From NCBI GenBank assembly GCA_900316165.1, contig ONBW01000016.1, forward strand, positions 1 through 43,330: a stretch of 43,330 nt of DNA, read 5' to 3'. The first letter of the stretch is position 1; every line of letters starts with the position of its first letter. Both the position numbers and the translations under genes were made by a program. The stretch is from an uncultured Lachnospiraceae bacterium. GTDB taxonomy: Bacteria; Bacillota; Clostridia; Lachnospirales; Lachnospiraceae. Under the pieces are notes generated by a model, which was given only the letters and a program-made list of their open reading frames with translations, was not told the DNA's origin and did not search any database. Below are positions 16,957 through 26,142 of this stretch, piece by piece.

Positions 16957-16973
16957 ATAAACCGGCGATGGCT

Positions 16974-17513
16974 TCACTTCACTCTCCCAAACGCCACAAA
17001 GTGATTCTGGTAGTAAGCCTTATGAAAATCATGCACTGCTACCGGATCTCCGGCGCCGATCATTCTGCCGTCGCCCAAGTAGAGTTCTACATGGGTGATG
17101 TATTTGCTGGTATCGGCTGTAGTTTTGGTAAAGAATACCAGGTCACCGGCTTTTGCCTGGCTCTCATCTGTGAAATGCTGTGTCATATCGTACTGTCCTT
17201 CTGCACTGTCTCATCGTCAAAATCTACGACCAACAGATACTGGCAGACCACCGGAACGTAGAACATACCTCCGTAATCATAGCGATAGTCATAGCCATAA
17301 CTTAGTGATACAGCATTTTTGTATGGTACCTTCCTGCCTCCGGATTTCTGCTTTGCAAACTTCTGTCATCATTATCGCAAGCAGATAATCTACATAATCG
17401 CCTATGCCATCCTGCTCAGCGTATTTCTGAACTGTATCACGATAAGCCATGACCTCTTCACTTACATTTAAAAGACCGATATTTGCCTGTTGCTGCGCCG
17501 GCAGTACCGTCAT
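16974..17513 (-). pseudogene. Broken CwlT-like conjugation hydrolase (Tn916 type)
   Basis: Two pieces of one protein lie in order. The first (17513-17289) has NVSEEVMAYRDTVQKYA and YVDYLLAIMMTEV, the start of the lysozyme-like domain of Tn916-type CwlT (orf14) proteins. The second (17186-16974, or from GQYD just before it) is the end of the NlpC/P60 domain: AGDLVFFTKTTADTSKYITHVELYLGDG in part, with the catalytic His (THVELYLG) and the FHKAYYQ tail. The middle, including the peptidase cysteine, is missing and stops interrupt the join. These enzymes open the wall for conjugative transfer, so this is a relic of an integrative conjugative element. Confidence 0.65.
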
Positions 17514-17661
17514 TCTCTACCAGCACACGGTTTCCGAGCACGTTCTTCACCTCTGCGTCTTTTCTGTTTGTCTGCACCTCTACTGCTACTCCACCAATCA
17601 GGTAATCCTTTGTATCTGCCGGACCGTGAAACCATATCTGACTTCCCAACACTTTCTCCAT
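17458..17661 (-). CDS. Possible small protein of the element remnant
   Basis: A 67-aa frame starts at the ATG at 17661 with AAAGGAG 6 bases upstream. It begins MEKVLGSQIWFHGPADTKDY and has a plausible beta-rich middle (GGVAVEVQT, GNRVLVEND). The last 15 or so residues overlap the CwlT fragment in another frame, so the natural end may be lost. No family is recognised. The ribosome site argues for a real, possibly truncated gene; the decayed setting argues against function. Confidence 0.35.
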   Translation of the reverse strand: MEKVLGSQIWFHGPADTKDYLIGGVAVEVQTNRKDAEVKNVLGNRVLVENDGTAGAATGKYRSFKCK

Positions 17662-17687
17662 GTCTGCTCCTTTCCCAAAATAGGCAT

Positions 17688-17740
17688 AAAAAAAGCAGTT
17701 CCGGACGGAACCGCCATAAAGCGGCGCCAGCCGAAACTGC
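17688..17740 (-). terminator. Long hairpin with T-run
   Basis: On the minus strand GCAGTTTCGG (17740-17731) pairs with CCGGAACTGC (17704-17695), with a second inner stem (GGCGCCGC/GGCGG-like) and a 7-base T-run (17694-17688). The plus strand side is also followed by a T-rich stretch, so it may stop transcription both ways. It lies just before the ribosome site of the 67-aa frame and could be an attenuator. Confidence 0.6.
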
Positions 17741-17770
17741 ATTTATTTTTTTTGGTCAAATAGGTTAAAG

Positions 17771-17891
17771 TAAATGGCTGGTTTATTGCAGAATCCAACA
17801 TTGCTTCATCTCGAATGCCATCAGATCCTCCAAACTGCAAAATCATCTGCGAATGTAATAAGAGAATCTGTTGTTTGGTAAGCATTTTCAT
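17771..17891 (-). pseudogene. Doc (death-on-curing) toxin, truncated
   Basis: The first 40 residues match the Doc/Fic toxin start: LTKQQILLLHSQMI, then FGGSDGIRDEAMLDSAINQPF. After QPF the similarity ends and the frame runs into unrelated sequence (TLTYLTKKNK). The Fic catalytic motif HPFxDGNKR is absent, so it cannot AMPylate or phosphorylate its target. Its ATG overlaps the antitoxin stop by ATGA, the usual phd-doc arrangement. Confidence 0.7.
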
Positions 17892-18130
17892 TTAGCAAGT
17901 TCCTCATAAACATGTTTGTTCCGTTTCATAAGTTTTTCTGATGATGTAAGTACGTCTTCATCCGAGGCAGCCTTTTGTGATTCCTCTTGCGGCTCATAGT
18001 GAACGGTCAGAAAAACCTTATTATTCTTTAGAATAGTAACATCGCCATATTCCACAGCCATGCGGGCAACTTTAGAGAAATTCTGATTTGCTTCTGTCAT
18101 CGAGACAGTTTTATCTGTATCAATTATCAT
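17888..18130 (-). CDS. phd: Phd/YefM-type antitoxin
   Basis: An 80-aa antitoxin with the Phd N-terminal DNA-binding pattern: DTDKTVSMTEANQNFSKVAR, then a beta strand pair, GDVTILKNNKVFLTV. The C-terminal toxin-binding part is helical and charged (SSEKLMKRNKHVYEELAK). The start at 18130 is chosen because AGGAGGTG lies 6 bases before it; an upstream GTG overlaps that site. A good promoter (18153-18181) precedes it. The gene looks intact although its Doc partner is truncated, so it may now be neutral or may neutralise another Doc elsewhere. Confidence 0.75.
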   Translation of the reverse strand: MIIDTDKTVSMTEANQNFSKVARMAVEYGDVTILKNNKVFLTVHYEPQEESQKAASDEDVLTSSEKLMKRNKHVYEELAK

Positions 18131-18152
18131 GATATGCACCTCCTACTAATAT

Positions 18153-18181
18153 AGTATAGATAGATTCTAGGATTAATTCAA
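18153..18181 (-). promoter_or_regulatory. phd promoter
   Basis: TTGAAT (18181-18176) and TATACT (18158-18153) are separated by 17 bases on the minus strand, 22 bases before the antitoxin ATG. A strong sigma-A-type match. Phd proteins usually repress their own promoter. Confidence 0.6.
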
Positions 18182-18304
18182 GGTATATAACATAATTTTA
18201 TAAGCATATTGCATCAAAATAGAAATTAGCACTTAAACTGTGCTATAACACAATATCCGTATTGAGAACGGCAGAAAGCATTGCTTTTCTAATTATACAG
18301 GGAT

Positions 18305-18537
18305 ATGCACAGAAAAACACTTTACGAGAACGAATTCATACATTTCGTCTGCGGTCAGCAGAGCGCACTTGCCATCTACAGGCACGGTCTTGTGGAACTT
18401 ATTAATCCGAAGAGCTTTTCTGTCGAAGGCATTTCTCCGATGAATATCGGGCAGAAATATGCACTCTATGCACTGCTTTCTGATGATTTTCCTCTTGTAA
18501 TCCTTTCGGGAGTAGCCGGAAGCGGTAAAACTTTTCA
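18305..18537 (+). pseudogene. Internal fragment of a PhoH-like ATPase
   Basis: The frame reads YENEFIHFVCGQQSALAIYR, then PMNIGQKYALYALLSDDFPLVILSG and AGSGKTF, the stretch of PhoH/YlaK proteins leading to the P-loop. The PIN domain normally in front is missing (a stop lies 5 codons upstream) and everything after Walker A is missing, replaced by the 3' end of the capA-like gene on the other strand. The continued frame to 18808 is only antisense to capA. Confidence 0.65.
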
Positions 18538-19704
18538 GGTAAGTGAACCGTTCTTTTTTATCTTCGTGTGCATACCCTTGCTTCTGGTGTTTATTTTGTT
18601 CCTGACGCGGGTCTTCTCTGAACCTGAAAGAATCCGCGGCTGGAAATCATTCGTGTATTTGACACCTGAAACTGAGCAAGGGATGACCTTTGCGTCATTC
18701 TTCGCGGTCAGCTTTTTATTTTTAAAAGTAAACGTCTGCGTAAAGATCATCGTATCCTTATCGCCTGGGTTCGAATTTCCTCCAAAGCAGAAGTTGCCAA
18801 AACTGTAGACGATATATCTGCCCTTGTACTTCTCTATTCCCTGTAATACGTGCGGGTGAGAGCCAAGCACCAGGTCAGCGCCCCAGTCGATTGACTTATG
18901 TGCGAGATGTGTCTGAGTACCATTCGGCCTTGCGTCCTGTTCGATTCCCCAGTGAAAATAGATGATTATCAGATCAGGCTTTTTCTTCTTTGCCTTTTTA
19001 ATCAGCTGTTTGACATACGCGTCCTTTTTACCCTGAGACGGCAGGGCATTTACGCCGATCATGGCTGTTTTTACACCCCTTATGGTCTTATATGATATAT
19101 CGTCGTAGCCAAAGCACTTGATGCCGGCACCTCTTACCGCTTTTTTCGTATCCTTAAAGCCCTGGCTGCCAAAGTCCATAGTGTGGTTGTTTGCTATGGT
19201 TACGGCCTCGACGCTGCCCTGGGTCAGGATTTTTGTGTAGCCCTTCTTCCCCTTGAAGGTGAACGCCTTGACCGCTCTGTTCGTACTGTTTGTAAGCGTA
19301 CCCTCAAGATTTACGATAGTAAGGTCGTCCTTTGAAAAGACCTTTTTTACTTTCTTTAAAAAATACGAGCTGTCCTTTTCATCGTACTTCTGATTGAAGC
19401 GGTTATTAAACCTGCTGTCCACACCCAAAGTACAGTCACCGGCAGCTGAGATCTTAATCTTTACGATCTTGTCTTTCTTTTTATTTTTCTTCTTTGTGGT
19501 TTCAGCGTCGCCGCTTGCGTTAGCTGCAGTATCTGTAGTACTTCCGGAACTGTCTGTGACAACAGCAGAACCATCTGATGAACTTACTGTCTCGGTAGAA
19601 ATATCAGTTGAATGTGCTGTAACTCCATTTCCTGACATACAGGATGTCAATGCCAGAATCAGGCCCATCATTACAGCTGTTGAAATGATTTTTATCTTAT
19701 TCAT
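18535..19704 (-). CDS. CapA-like metallophosphatase-fold lipoprotein
   Basis: A 389-aa exported protein. A lipoprotein signal ends LTSC at C22, followed by a Ser/Thr/Asp-rich linker and a Lys-rich stretch to about residue 85. The CapA/PgsA domain (metallophosphatase-like) follows: SAAGDCTLG, IVNLEGTLTNS, VTIANNHTMDFG, IIIYFHWGIE and DLVLGSHPHVLQG, all in order. CapA proteins take part in polyglutamate capsule export or wall-linked functions; without capB, capC or pgs genes nearby the substrate is unknown. GAGGACAGGAC precedes the ATG. The stop abuts the PhoH fragment and no T-run terminator is visible after it, so the C-terminus may have been altered by the rearrangement. Confidence 0.8.
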   Translation of the reverse strand: MNKIKIISTAVMMGLILALTSCMSGNGVTAHSTDISTETVSSSDGSAVVTDSSGSTTDTAANASGDAETTKKKNKKKDKIVKIKISAAGDCTLGVDSRFNNRFNQKYDEKDSSYFLKKVKKVFSKDDLTIVNLEGTLTNSTNRAVKAFTFKGKKGYTKILTQGSVEAVTIANNHTMDFGSQGFKDTKKAVRGAGIKCFGYDDISYKTIRGVKTAMIGVNALPSQGKKDAYVKQLIKKAKKKKPDLIIIYFHWGIEQDARPNGTQTHLAHKSIDWGADLVLGSHPHVLQGIEKYKGRYIVYSFGNFCFGGNSNPGDKDTMIFTQTFTFKNKKLTAKNDAKVIPCSVSGVKYTNDFQPRILSGSEKTRVRNKINTRSKGMHTKIKKNGSLT

Positions 19705-19788
19705 GTCCTGTCCTCTCTATACTTATTTGTGCGAATTCATTCTATCACGGATATCTGCAATTAGCAATCGACACAGGTATTAAGGCAT

Positions 19789-19822
19789 AAAAAAAGCGCC
19801 AGGGGAAAAATCCTCTGGCACC
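19789..19822 (-). terminator. Terminator of the pectin operon
   Basis: GCCAGAGG and CCCCTGGC form a stem around ATTTTT on the minus strand, followed by seven T's, only a few bases after the eda-like stop at 19829. It marks the end of the 11-gene operon. Confidence 0.8.
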
Positions 19823-19828
19823 AGGCTT

Positions 19829-20485
19829 TTACTTTCTTACTGATTTTACGATTTCAGCAGCCTCGCGGCATTTCTGCTCGATCACATCGAACTTACCTGC
19901 CTTAATCAGGTCTCCCTTTACCATCCAGCTTCCGCCGGCGCAGAAGATTTTTTCATCCTGCAGGTATTCCCTGACATTATCTGCATTTATACCACCTGTA
20001 GGCATAACCTTAAGTGTGGTAAGTGCTGCTGTGATGGACTTTATCATCTTAAGACCACCTGAAGGCTCAGCCGGGAAGAACTTTACATGGTCAAGACCCA
20101 TATCGATGCACTTTATCATCTCAGATGGTGACTGTGTGCCAGGGCAGACCGGAATATCCTTCTCAAGGCAATACTCAACGATCTCAGGATCAAGGCCAGG
20201 GCTCACGATGAACCTGGCACCGGCATTTACGGCCTTGTCTACGTTTTCCTTTGTAAGAACAGTTCCTGCCCCTACAACCATATCCGGGAACTTCTCTGCC
20301 ATAATCCTTATGGATTCCTCGGCAGCAGAAGTTCTGAATGTGACCTCAGCAGCCGGAAGACCGCCATTTACAAGTGCTCTTCCGAGTGGCTCAGCGTCAG
20401 CGGCATCCTCAAGAACTACAACCGGAATGATACCGATCTCACTGAATCTCTTAAAAACTTCCTCTGTTTTTTTTGAATTTGCCAT
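19829..20485 (-). CDS. eda: KDPG aldolase
   Basis: A 218-aa class I aldolase that splits 2-keto-3-deoxy-6-phosphogluconate into pyruvate and glyceraldehyde 3-phosphate. The Schiff-base lysine is K135 in HVKFFPAE; the catalytic acid is E47 in AEVTFRT, with R51. The glycine-rich GAGTVLT and SPGLDP are also present. The length is normal. It is the last gene of the operon and completes the pathway begun by UxaC or KduI. AAGGTGA stands before the ATG; the gap to kdgK is 27 bases. Confidence 0.92.
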   Translation of the reverse strand: MANSKKTEEVFKRFSEIGIIPVVVLEDAADAEPLGRALVNGGLPAAEVTFRTSAAEESIRIMAEKFPDMVVGAGTVLTKENVDKAVNAGARFIVSPGLDPEIVEYCLEKDIPVCPGTQSPSEMIKCIDMGLDHVKFFPAEPSGGLKMIKSITAALTTLKVMPTGGINADNVREYLQDEKIFCAGGSWMVKGDLIKAGKFDVIEQKCREAAEIVKSVRK

Positions 20486-20512
20486 TTGTATTCACCTTTT
20501 ATTTTTTAAAAA

Positions 20513-21607
20513 TTACCTCTTAACCCTCGCATCCCCGTTGTTCATCAGTGCTTCGACCTCTTCACAGACAGCCATTGTGTTATCTCCAGGAGTCGTAACA
20601 GCAAGAGCTCCGCTGGCAGCACCGTACTCGATTGCCTTCTGTGCATCCTCTGTAGTAAGCATTCCGTAGATCATGCCTGAAGAGAACGCATCTCCAAAGC
20701 CAAGTCTGTCATAGATGTCGAGATCCTTATAGAGTCTTGTCTGCTTTACCTCACCATCTACACAGCAGACTACCTGCCAGTCATTAACTGAAGCAGTTGT
20801 TACAGTATCAAGCATGCAGACAGCCATCTTGCAGTTTGGATAAGCCTTTGTGACCTTCTGAAGCATTCTTCCGTAAGTCTCTGGATCGAGATGAGAAAGG
20901 TCCCCGTTATCATCGGTCTCTATTCCAAGGCAGGTCGAATAGTCCTCTTCGCAGCCTACAAGGACATCGGCATATTCAGCGATCTTTCTGTTTACTTCCT
21001 GGCACTTAGGAAGTCCGCCAATGGCTTCCCAAAGTGAAGGACGGTAATTTAAATCATAAGAGATTACTGTGCCATACTTTTTAGCTGTCTTTAAGCACTC
21101 AACTATAGTCTCAGCTGAGGTCTCTGAAAGTGCTGCATAGATTCCTCCGGTATGAAGCCATCTGACACCATCCTGACCGAAGATCTTCTCGAAATCAAAG
21201 TCGTCAGCGCTCATCTGGGAGATTGCAGAATTGAATCTGTCAGGGCAGCCAATGCCGCCGCGAAGACCGAAGCCTCTCTCACAGAAATTTATGCCGTTAC
21301 GGCAGATACGGCCGATGCCGTCTGTCTTTTTATACTTGATATACTCGGTTGAAACACCGCCCTGCTCTATAAGGTCAGTAAGAAGTCTTCCAACCTCATT
21401 TTCAGCAAAAGCTGTGATTACAGCAGTTCTCTGGCCAAAGCATTTGTGAAGGCCACGGATTGAATTGTACTCTGCTCCGCCCTCCCAGACTCTGAAGCTT
21501 CTCGCAGAGCGGATTCTTGAATCGCCCGGGTCAAGACGCAGCATGATCTCTCCGATAGATACCGCATCGTATTTACAGTCTTCTATTTTTCTAAGTCCTA
21601 AATTCAT
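20513..21607 (-). CDS. kdgK: 2-keto-3-deoxygluconate kinase (PfkB family)
   Basis: A 364-aa sugar kinase. The N-terminal start ISIGEIMLRL-like (VSIGEIMLRLDPGDSRIR) and WEGGAEYNS loop match PfkB kinases; the C-terminal PfkB motif LGFGDAFSSG holds the catalytic base D306. It phosphorylates KDG to KDPG, the step that joins the KduI-KduD and UxaA branches. PfkB kinases vary in substrate, but location between kduD and eda makes KDG very likely. AGGAGAAAG precedes the ATG. Confidence 0.88.
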   Translation of the reverse strand: MNLGLRKIEDCKYDAVSIGEIMLRLDPGDSRIRSARSFRVWEGGAEYNSIRGLHKCFGQRTAVITAFAENEVGRLLTDLIEQGGVSTEYIKYKKTDGIGRICRNGINFCERGFGLRGGIGCPDRFNSAISQMSADDFDFEKIFGQDGVRWLHTGGIYAALSETSAETIVECLKTAKKYGTVISYDLNYRPSLWEAIGGLPKCQEVNRKIAEYADVLVGCEEDYSTCLGIETDDNGDLSHLDPETYGRMLQKVTKAYPNCKMAVCMLDTVTTASVNDWQVVCCVDGEVKQTRLYKDLDIYDRLGFGDAFSSGMIYGMLTTEDAQKAIEYGAASGALAVTTPGDNTMAVCEEVEALMNNGDARVKR

Positions 21608-21642
21608 ATTCTTTCTCCTCGTGACAGCTGTGCTGCAAATGC

Positions 21643-22512
21643 TTATTTATCGCCTACCTTTACGTCCTCAACGCCTTCAACGTCCTTGAACTTTGACTCA
21701 TCGAGCTGGCTTGGATCCTGGCCGATATATGCTAAGATACCACCATCGATGTATACGACCTGACCATTGATGAAATCAGAAGCCGGGCTTGCAAGGAATA
21801 CTGCAAGACCCTGAAGATCCTCTGTAGTTCCCCATCTCTGTGCAGGTGTCTTTGATCTGATAAATCTGTCGAATGGATGCATAGAACCATCCGGCTGCTT
21901 CTCTCTTAATGGAGCAGTCTGCGGAGTAGCTATGTATCCAGGTCCAATGGCGTTGCACTGGATGTTGTACTGGCCATACTCTGAGCAGATGTTCTTCGTA
22001 AGCATCTTAAGGCCGCCCTTGGCTGCTGCATATGCAGAAACTGTCTCACGGCCGAGCTCAGACATCATTGAGCAGGCATTTATAATCTTGCCACCGCCAC
22101 GCTTGATCATTCCTGGAATTACTGCCTTTGAGCAGAGGAATGGGCCGGTCAGATCGACTGAGATAACCTGATCCCACTGAGCCTTTGTCATTTCTGTCAT
22201 AGGAATTCTCTTGATGATTCCTGCATTGTTTACTAGGATGTCGACTCCACCGAACTTCTCTTCTACAGTCTTTACGAAAGCGTCAACCTGCTCCTCATTT
22301 GTTACGTCGCAGACAGCACCGTAAGCGTCGATTCCGGCCTCTTTGTAAGCCTTCATACCTCTGTCTACAAGCTCCTGATTTATATCGTTAAAAACGATTC
22401 TTGCTCCAGCCTCAGCGTATGCCTTAGCATATGCAAGTCCAAGACCATAGGAAGCTCCAGTGATCCATGCTGTCTTTCCGTCGAGTCTGAATTTTTCCAT
22501 TACACCTGACAT
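21643..22512 (-). CDS. kduD: 2-deoxy-D-gluconate/DKII dehydrogenase (SDR family)
   Basis: A 289-aa short-chain dehydrogenase. The NAD-binding TGASYGLG is at 18-25, NNAG at 95-98, and the active site has S148 with Y161 and K165 (SAYAAAKGG). It is somewhat longer than the E. coli enzyme (253 aa) owing to a C-terminal tail and an insertion near residue 215 (KQPDGSMHPFDR). In pectin use KduD reduces 3-deoxy-D-glycero-2,5-hexodiulosonate to KDG, acting after KduI, encoded next door upstream. AGGAGG stands 8 bases before the ATG. Confidence 0.88.
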   Translation of the reverse strand: MSGVMEKFRLDGKTAWITGASYGLGLAYAKAYAEAGARIVFNDINQELVDRGMKAYKEAGIDAYGAVCDVTNEEQVDAFVKTVEEKFGGVDILVNNAGIIKRIPMTEMTKAQWDQVISVDLTGPFLCSKAVIPGMIKRGGGKIINACSMMSELGRETVSAYAAAKGGLKMLTKNICSEYGQYNIQCNAIGPGYIATPQTAPLREKQPDGSMHPFDRFIRSKTPAQRWGTTEDLQGLAVFLASPASDFINGQVVYIDGGILAYIGQDPSQLDESKFKDVEGVEDVKVGDK

Positions 22513-22546
22513 TTCATTTTCCTCCTGAAATAAATTATTGTTAAAA

Positions 22547-23413
22547 TCAGAGCAGATCCTTTGGATCTACCTCATCCATATCATCAAAATCCTGGTTCTC
22601 ACCGACCATAGCCCAGATAAAGGTGTAGTTCTTTGAACCGCAGCCACAGTGGATAGACCAAGAAGGTGAGATGACAGCCTGCTCATTTCTCATAACGAGA
22701 TGTCTTGTCTCATTTGGCTGTCCCATGAAGTGCATAACGAAATCGTCTGCCTCCATATCGAAATAGATATAAACCTCCATCCTTCTGTCATGGGTGTGGC
22801 AAGGCATTGAATTCCAAACACTGCCCGGCTCGAGGTGAGTCATGCCCATCTCTAACTGGCAGGACTCTACCTGACCAGGAAGGATGTATTTATTTATCGT
22901 ACGCTCGTTGCTGTTCTCAAGTCCGCCGAGATGCTTCTTATTTACCTCAGAGATCTCTACATCGTAGTCATGCTCTGCCTTCTTATCCTTTAAGATTCTC
23001 TTAGTAGGACATGTTCTGTGAGCAGGACCGCTGGCTAAGTAGAACTTTGCCGGTTCATTTTTATCATCACTTGAAAAAGTAACCGACTTTGTTCCTTTTC
23101 CGATATACATACCATCTCTTGGTCCGATCTCGTATGTAACGCCGTCAGCAACTATTTTTCCAGCTCCGCCGATATTTATGACACCGAGCTCTCTTCTCTC
23201 GAGGAAATACTCTGCTCTAAGCTCATCTCCTGCTACGAGATCAAGTGACTTATCTACAGGCATTGCACCACCGAAGATGATCCTGTCTATATGACTGTAG
23301 ATAAGATTGATATCATCCTTTACAAATACCTTCTCTACGAGAAACTCTTCTCTGAGTCTCTTTGTGTCATAATTCTTTGCATCCCTGGGAGATGCTGCTG
23401 TTCTTAGTTCCAT
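22547..23413 (-). CDS. kduI: 5-keto-4-deoxyuronate isomerase
   Basis: A 288-aa double-cupin isomerase. It converts 5-keto-4-deoxyuronate, formed from unsaturated galacturonate, to 3-deoxy-D-glycero-2,5-hexodiulosonate. The metal site pattern [13 protein letters not shown] is clear, as are GGAMPVDKS and [13 protein letters not shown]. The start at 23413 ([16 protein letters not shown]) is chosen because GGAGG lies 5 bases upstream and the family begins there; upstream codons overlap the GH28 gene. The overlap with GH28 is 47 bases. Confidence 0.92.
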   Translation of the reverse strand: MELRTAASPRDAKNYDTKRLREEFLVEKVFVKDDINLIYSHIDRIIFGGAMPVDKSLDLVAGDELRAEYFLERRELGVINIGGAGKIVADGVTYEIGPRDGMYIGKGTKSVTFSSDDKNEPAKFYLASGPAHRTCPTKRILKDKKAEHDYDVEISEVNKKHLGGLENSNERTINKYILPGQVESCQLEMGMTHLEPGSVWNSMPCHTHDRRMEVYIYFDMEADDFVMHFMGQPNETRHLVMRNEQAVISPSWSIHCGCGSKNYTFIWAMVGENQDFDDMDEVDPKDLL

Positions 23414-24986
23414 TTTTCCTCCTGTTCCTGACTGTGTAGTCCTTAAATGATGAATCAGCAATTCCTGCTAAGACATCCTCATTTAATTCTTCTCCAGTCA
23501 CAGATACATCGTCTACGGTTAACTGCTTTACATTCTCTGCAAATATAGGAATCCCGCTTATTGGCTCGAACTGATCCATCATCACGGGTGTCATGTCAAC
23601 TCTCTTGCCACAAGGAATGAAGTCTGCTGAGATACCTTTGAGCTCTATCGATTCTACCGGCATTTCCGGAAGTCCCTCCACACAGAGGAGTGAAGCATCG
23701 ACTCCATGGCAGACTGTATCGGAGATCGAAATTTTTCCAATAGATGGGGTCATATCATCGACTTCGTATGCCTTCTTATCCTGAACATATTTCGAATGGC
23801 CATCCGGATCACAGAAATAAAACATATTCACTGTGACTGGCATTGGTATGTCATTCATTACTATATGGTCGAACTTCAGATCATCGATAACACTGTCTTT
23901 TCCGCGTCCTCTTCTGGTCTTTATCCTTACACCACGGTCTGTGCCTTCGAAAACACACTGGGTGACATTTACATGATTTACACCGCCGGCTATCTCAGAG
24001 CCAATTGTCACTGCACCATGTCCGTTTTTAAACAGACAGTTGCGGACAACGATATCTGAGGATGGCTTGTGGTGATACTTTGCCATATAATACTTGCCGC
24101 TCTTTATCGCTATGCAGTCATCACCGACATCTATCACAGTACCGCTGATAAGCACATTTGAGCAGCTCTCCGGATCTATTCCATCGGTATTTGGCGAATC
24201 AGCCGGATTCCTTATGCTGATACAGCAGAACTCAAGTCTGTCTGAATAATACGGATGAATCGTCCAGGCTGGTGAATTCATAATAGTGACACCTGCCATT
24301 CTTATATGGCTGCATCTTACTGTAAAAAATGTATTCGGGCGCCAGGCGCCTCTCTTCACCTTCGGATTTTCCCACCAGTCTCCATTATCGGCATTGCCAT
24401 TAATAGTACCGCGTCCTATGATATCTATATCCTTTGCATCTATTGCTGTAAAAAGTGACGCGTATGAAGTAAGCGGATTTCCTTCCCAGCTTGCAAAGGA
24501 GATTTCATGGACCTCATCCTGACAGGTAACCATTCCCGGAAGCTTCGGATATTTATCTCTGTCGGTCTCGCCAACTATCTCAGCGCCGGTATCGATATAA
24601 ACTGTAATACAGCTTTTTAAAAAAATCGGTGCACATCTGTACTTCCCAGCCGGGATATATACGGTGCCTCCGGCAGGACAGGCGCTTATGGCTGCCTGAA
24701 TAGCTGCTGTATCATCATGAATACCGTCACCTGCGGCTCCGAATTCACTGACATCGAGAAGTACGGTCTCACTTTTTGTCTTAAAGGTCTGCTTTTCTCC
24801 GTTTATCTCAACCTCATAAGTCGTATCGGGAGTAAGTCCGTCCAGATAGATCACATTTCTGTCGGTGTCGTATATTTTTTCACCATTGATACTGACTGAA
24901 ACCGGAGCCTTGGTATGGAATGAATCCTCATTATTTAATTCTATGGTTACGCACCTGTTATAGATGCCCGATATCCTGTAATCCAT
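23367..24986 (-). CDS. GH28 polygalacturonase, cytoplasmic
   Basis: A 539-aa glycoside hydrolase. Residues about 5-75 look like a fibronectin-type domain ([20 protein letters not shown]); the rest is a GH28 beta-helix starting [18 protein letters not shown]. The catalytic motifs are complete: NTDG 266-269, GDD 288-290, NGHGAVTIG with H323, and RIK 354-356. There is no signal peptide, so it should work inside the cell, probably as an exo-enzyme releasing galacturonate or a dimer from imported oligosaccharides. The start at 24986 (MDYRISG) has AGGAG upstream and lies 29 bases inside the GH105 gene. Confidence 0.9.
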   Translation of the reverse strand: MDYRISGIYNRCVTIELNNEDSFHTKAPVSVSINGEKIYDTDRNVIYLDGLTPDTTYEVEINGEKQTFKTKSETVLLDVSEFGAAGDGIHDDTAAIQAAISACPAGGTVYIPAGKYRCAPIFLKSCITVYIDTGAEIVGETDRDKYPKLPGMVTCQDEVHEISFASWEGNPLTSYASLFTAIDAKDIDIIGRGTINGNADNGDWWENPKVKRGAWRPNTFFTVRCSHIRMAGVTIMNSPAWTIHPYYSDRLEFCCISIRNPADSPNTDGIDPESCSNVLISGTVIDVGDDCIAIKSGKYYMAKYHHKPSSDIVVRNCLFKNGHGAVTIGSEIAGGVNHVNVTQCVFEGTDRGVRIKTRRGRGKDSVIDDLKFDHIVMNDIPMPVTVNMFYFCDPDGHSKYVQDKKAYEVDDMTPSIGKISISDTVCHGVDASLLCVEGLPEMPVESIELKGISADFIPCGKRVDMTPVMMDQFEPISGIPIFAENVKQLTVDDVSVTGEELNEDVLAGIADSSFKDYTVRNRRKNGTKNSSISQGCKEL

Positions 24987-26142
24987 ATGTTTTTCTCCTG
25001 CGCATTTCGGTGTACGCAAGTACGAAAGGTCCTATGCCCTTCGCGTCATTCTCGACTACGGGTTCGCTGTAGTAATACTTTCTGGTGCCGTCTCTTCTGG
25101 TCTTTCCTCCGAGACCTGCTACCATGCAGATACCTCCGAGCTCGATTTTTACGTCGTCACCGTTTTCCTCTATCGTCAGGTATTTATCCATTATGCCTTC
25201 AAAGGCACGGACTCCATACTCACTGTAACGCTCTGGTAAGACCTTAAGCCTTACCCCTTTAAGAACAGCATAAGCGAAAAGTGCACTTCCTGAAGTCTCT
25301 AAGTAATTGCCTTCTTCACCTGGGTAATTGATGACCTGATAGAACATTCCACTCTCATCCTGCCACTTGATCATCGAATCTACGAGATCCTTAAACATAC
25401 CTGAAAGCTGACGGACTTCATAGTACATCGTCTCACTCATAGCGTCGATCGTATCGACAAGAGCTGCTGCAAACCAGCCTTCGGCGCGGAGCCAGAAGTT
25501 CTCAGAACAGCCTGTGGTCTTATCGGCCCAGTACATTTCCCTGCTCTCATCGTATCCGTGGTAGTAGAGACCGGTCTTTTCATCACGCTGGTATTTTCTT
25601 ACATTTAAGAACTGCTGCATGATGTCGCGGCAGCCTTCCATTTTCCTGAATCTGGTCTCGTAGATCGTGTAAAACGGCTCTGCCATATACAGTCCGTCGA
25701 GCCAGACCTGATTTGGATAGATCTGCTTGTGCCAGAATGAGCCAGCCTTTGTCCTTGGCTGAATGTCGATCTGTGAACGGATCAAATCAGCTGCCAGACG
25801 GTATTTTTCTTTTCCGGTAATATCGTAAAGCATGAAGAGATTTCTGCCCATGCTTATATTGTCGAGATTCTTTTCCTGTGGGTCGTATGTTTTTATTTTT
25901 CCATCATCACATACAAACCAGCCGACATAGGAGTCTGCAAAGTCCAAGTATTTCTTATCCTTTGTGTCCTCATATAGTGCCAGCACAGCTGTTATCATAC
26001 AGCCGTCGATGTAGTTCCATACTGCCCCTCTTTTTAAACGTATCGACTCCTGATTCCACAGAGGTTTGTCCGGTGTGGATCCCTTCATCAGGATGTCGAT
26101 ATATTTTTCTATTGCTTCGCCTCTGTTTTTATACTTTGTCAT
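24958..26142 (-). CDS. GH105 unsaturated rhamnogalacturonyl/galacturonyl hydrolase
   Basis: A 394-aa alpha/alpha-barrel enzyme of the YteR/YesR family. Visible signatures are RGAVWNYIDGCMITAV, WLDGLYMAEPFYTIYE with the catalytic-type Asp, FWLRAEGWFAAALVD and YLETSGSALFAYAVLKGVR. It has no signal peptide. It removes the 4,5-unsaturated uronic acid at the non-reducing end of lyase products and so feeds KduI directly. It overlaps the TIM-barrel gene by 14 bases and GH28 by 29. Confidence 0.9.
   Translation of the reverse strand: MTKYKNRGEAIEKYIDILMKGSTPDKPLWNQESIRLKRGAVWNYIDGCMITAVLALYEDTKDKKYLDFADSYVGWFVCDDGKIKTYDPQEKNLDNISMGRNLFMLYDITGKEKYRLAADLIRSQIDIQPRTKAGSFWHKQIYPNQVWLDGLYMAEPFYTIYETRFRKMEGCRDIMQQFLNVRKYQRDEKTGLYYHGYDESREMYWADKTTGCSENFWLRAEGWFAAALVDTIDAMSETMYYEVRQLSGMFKDLVDSMIKWQDESGMFYQVINYPGEEGNYLETSGSALFAYAVLKGVRLKVLPERYSEYGVRAFEGIMDKYLTIEENGDDVKIELGGICMVAGLGGKTRRDGTRKYYYSEPVVENDAKGIGPFVLAYTEMRRRKTYGLQDIGHL

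Noticed and set aside
18538-18808. C-terminal extension of the PhoH fragment
   Set aside because: It is the antisense of the capA-like gene and has no PhoH motifs.
23414-23461. N-terminal extension of KduI
   Set aside because: It overlaps GH28 coding sequence; the ATG at 23413 has GGAGG and matches the family start.
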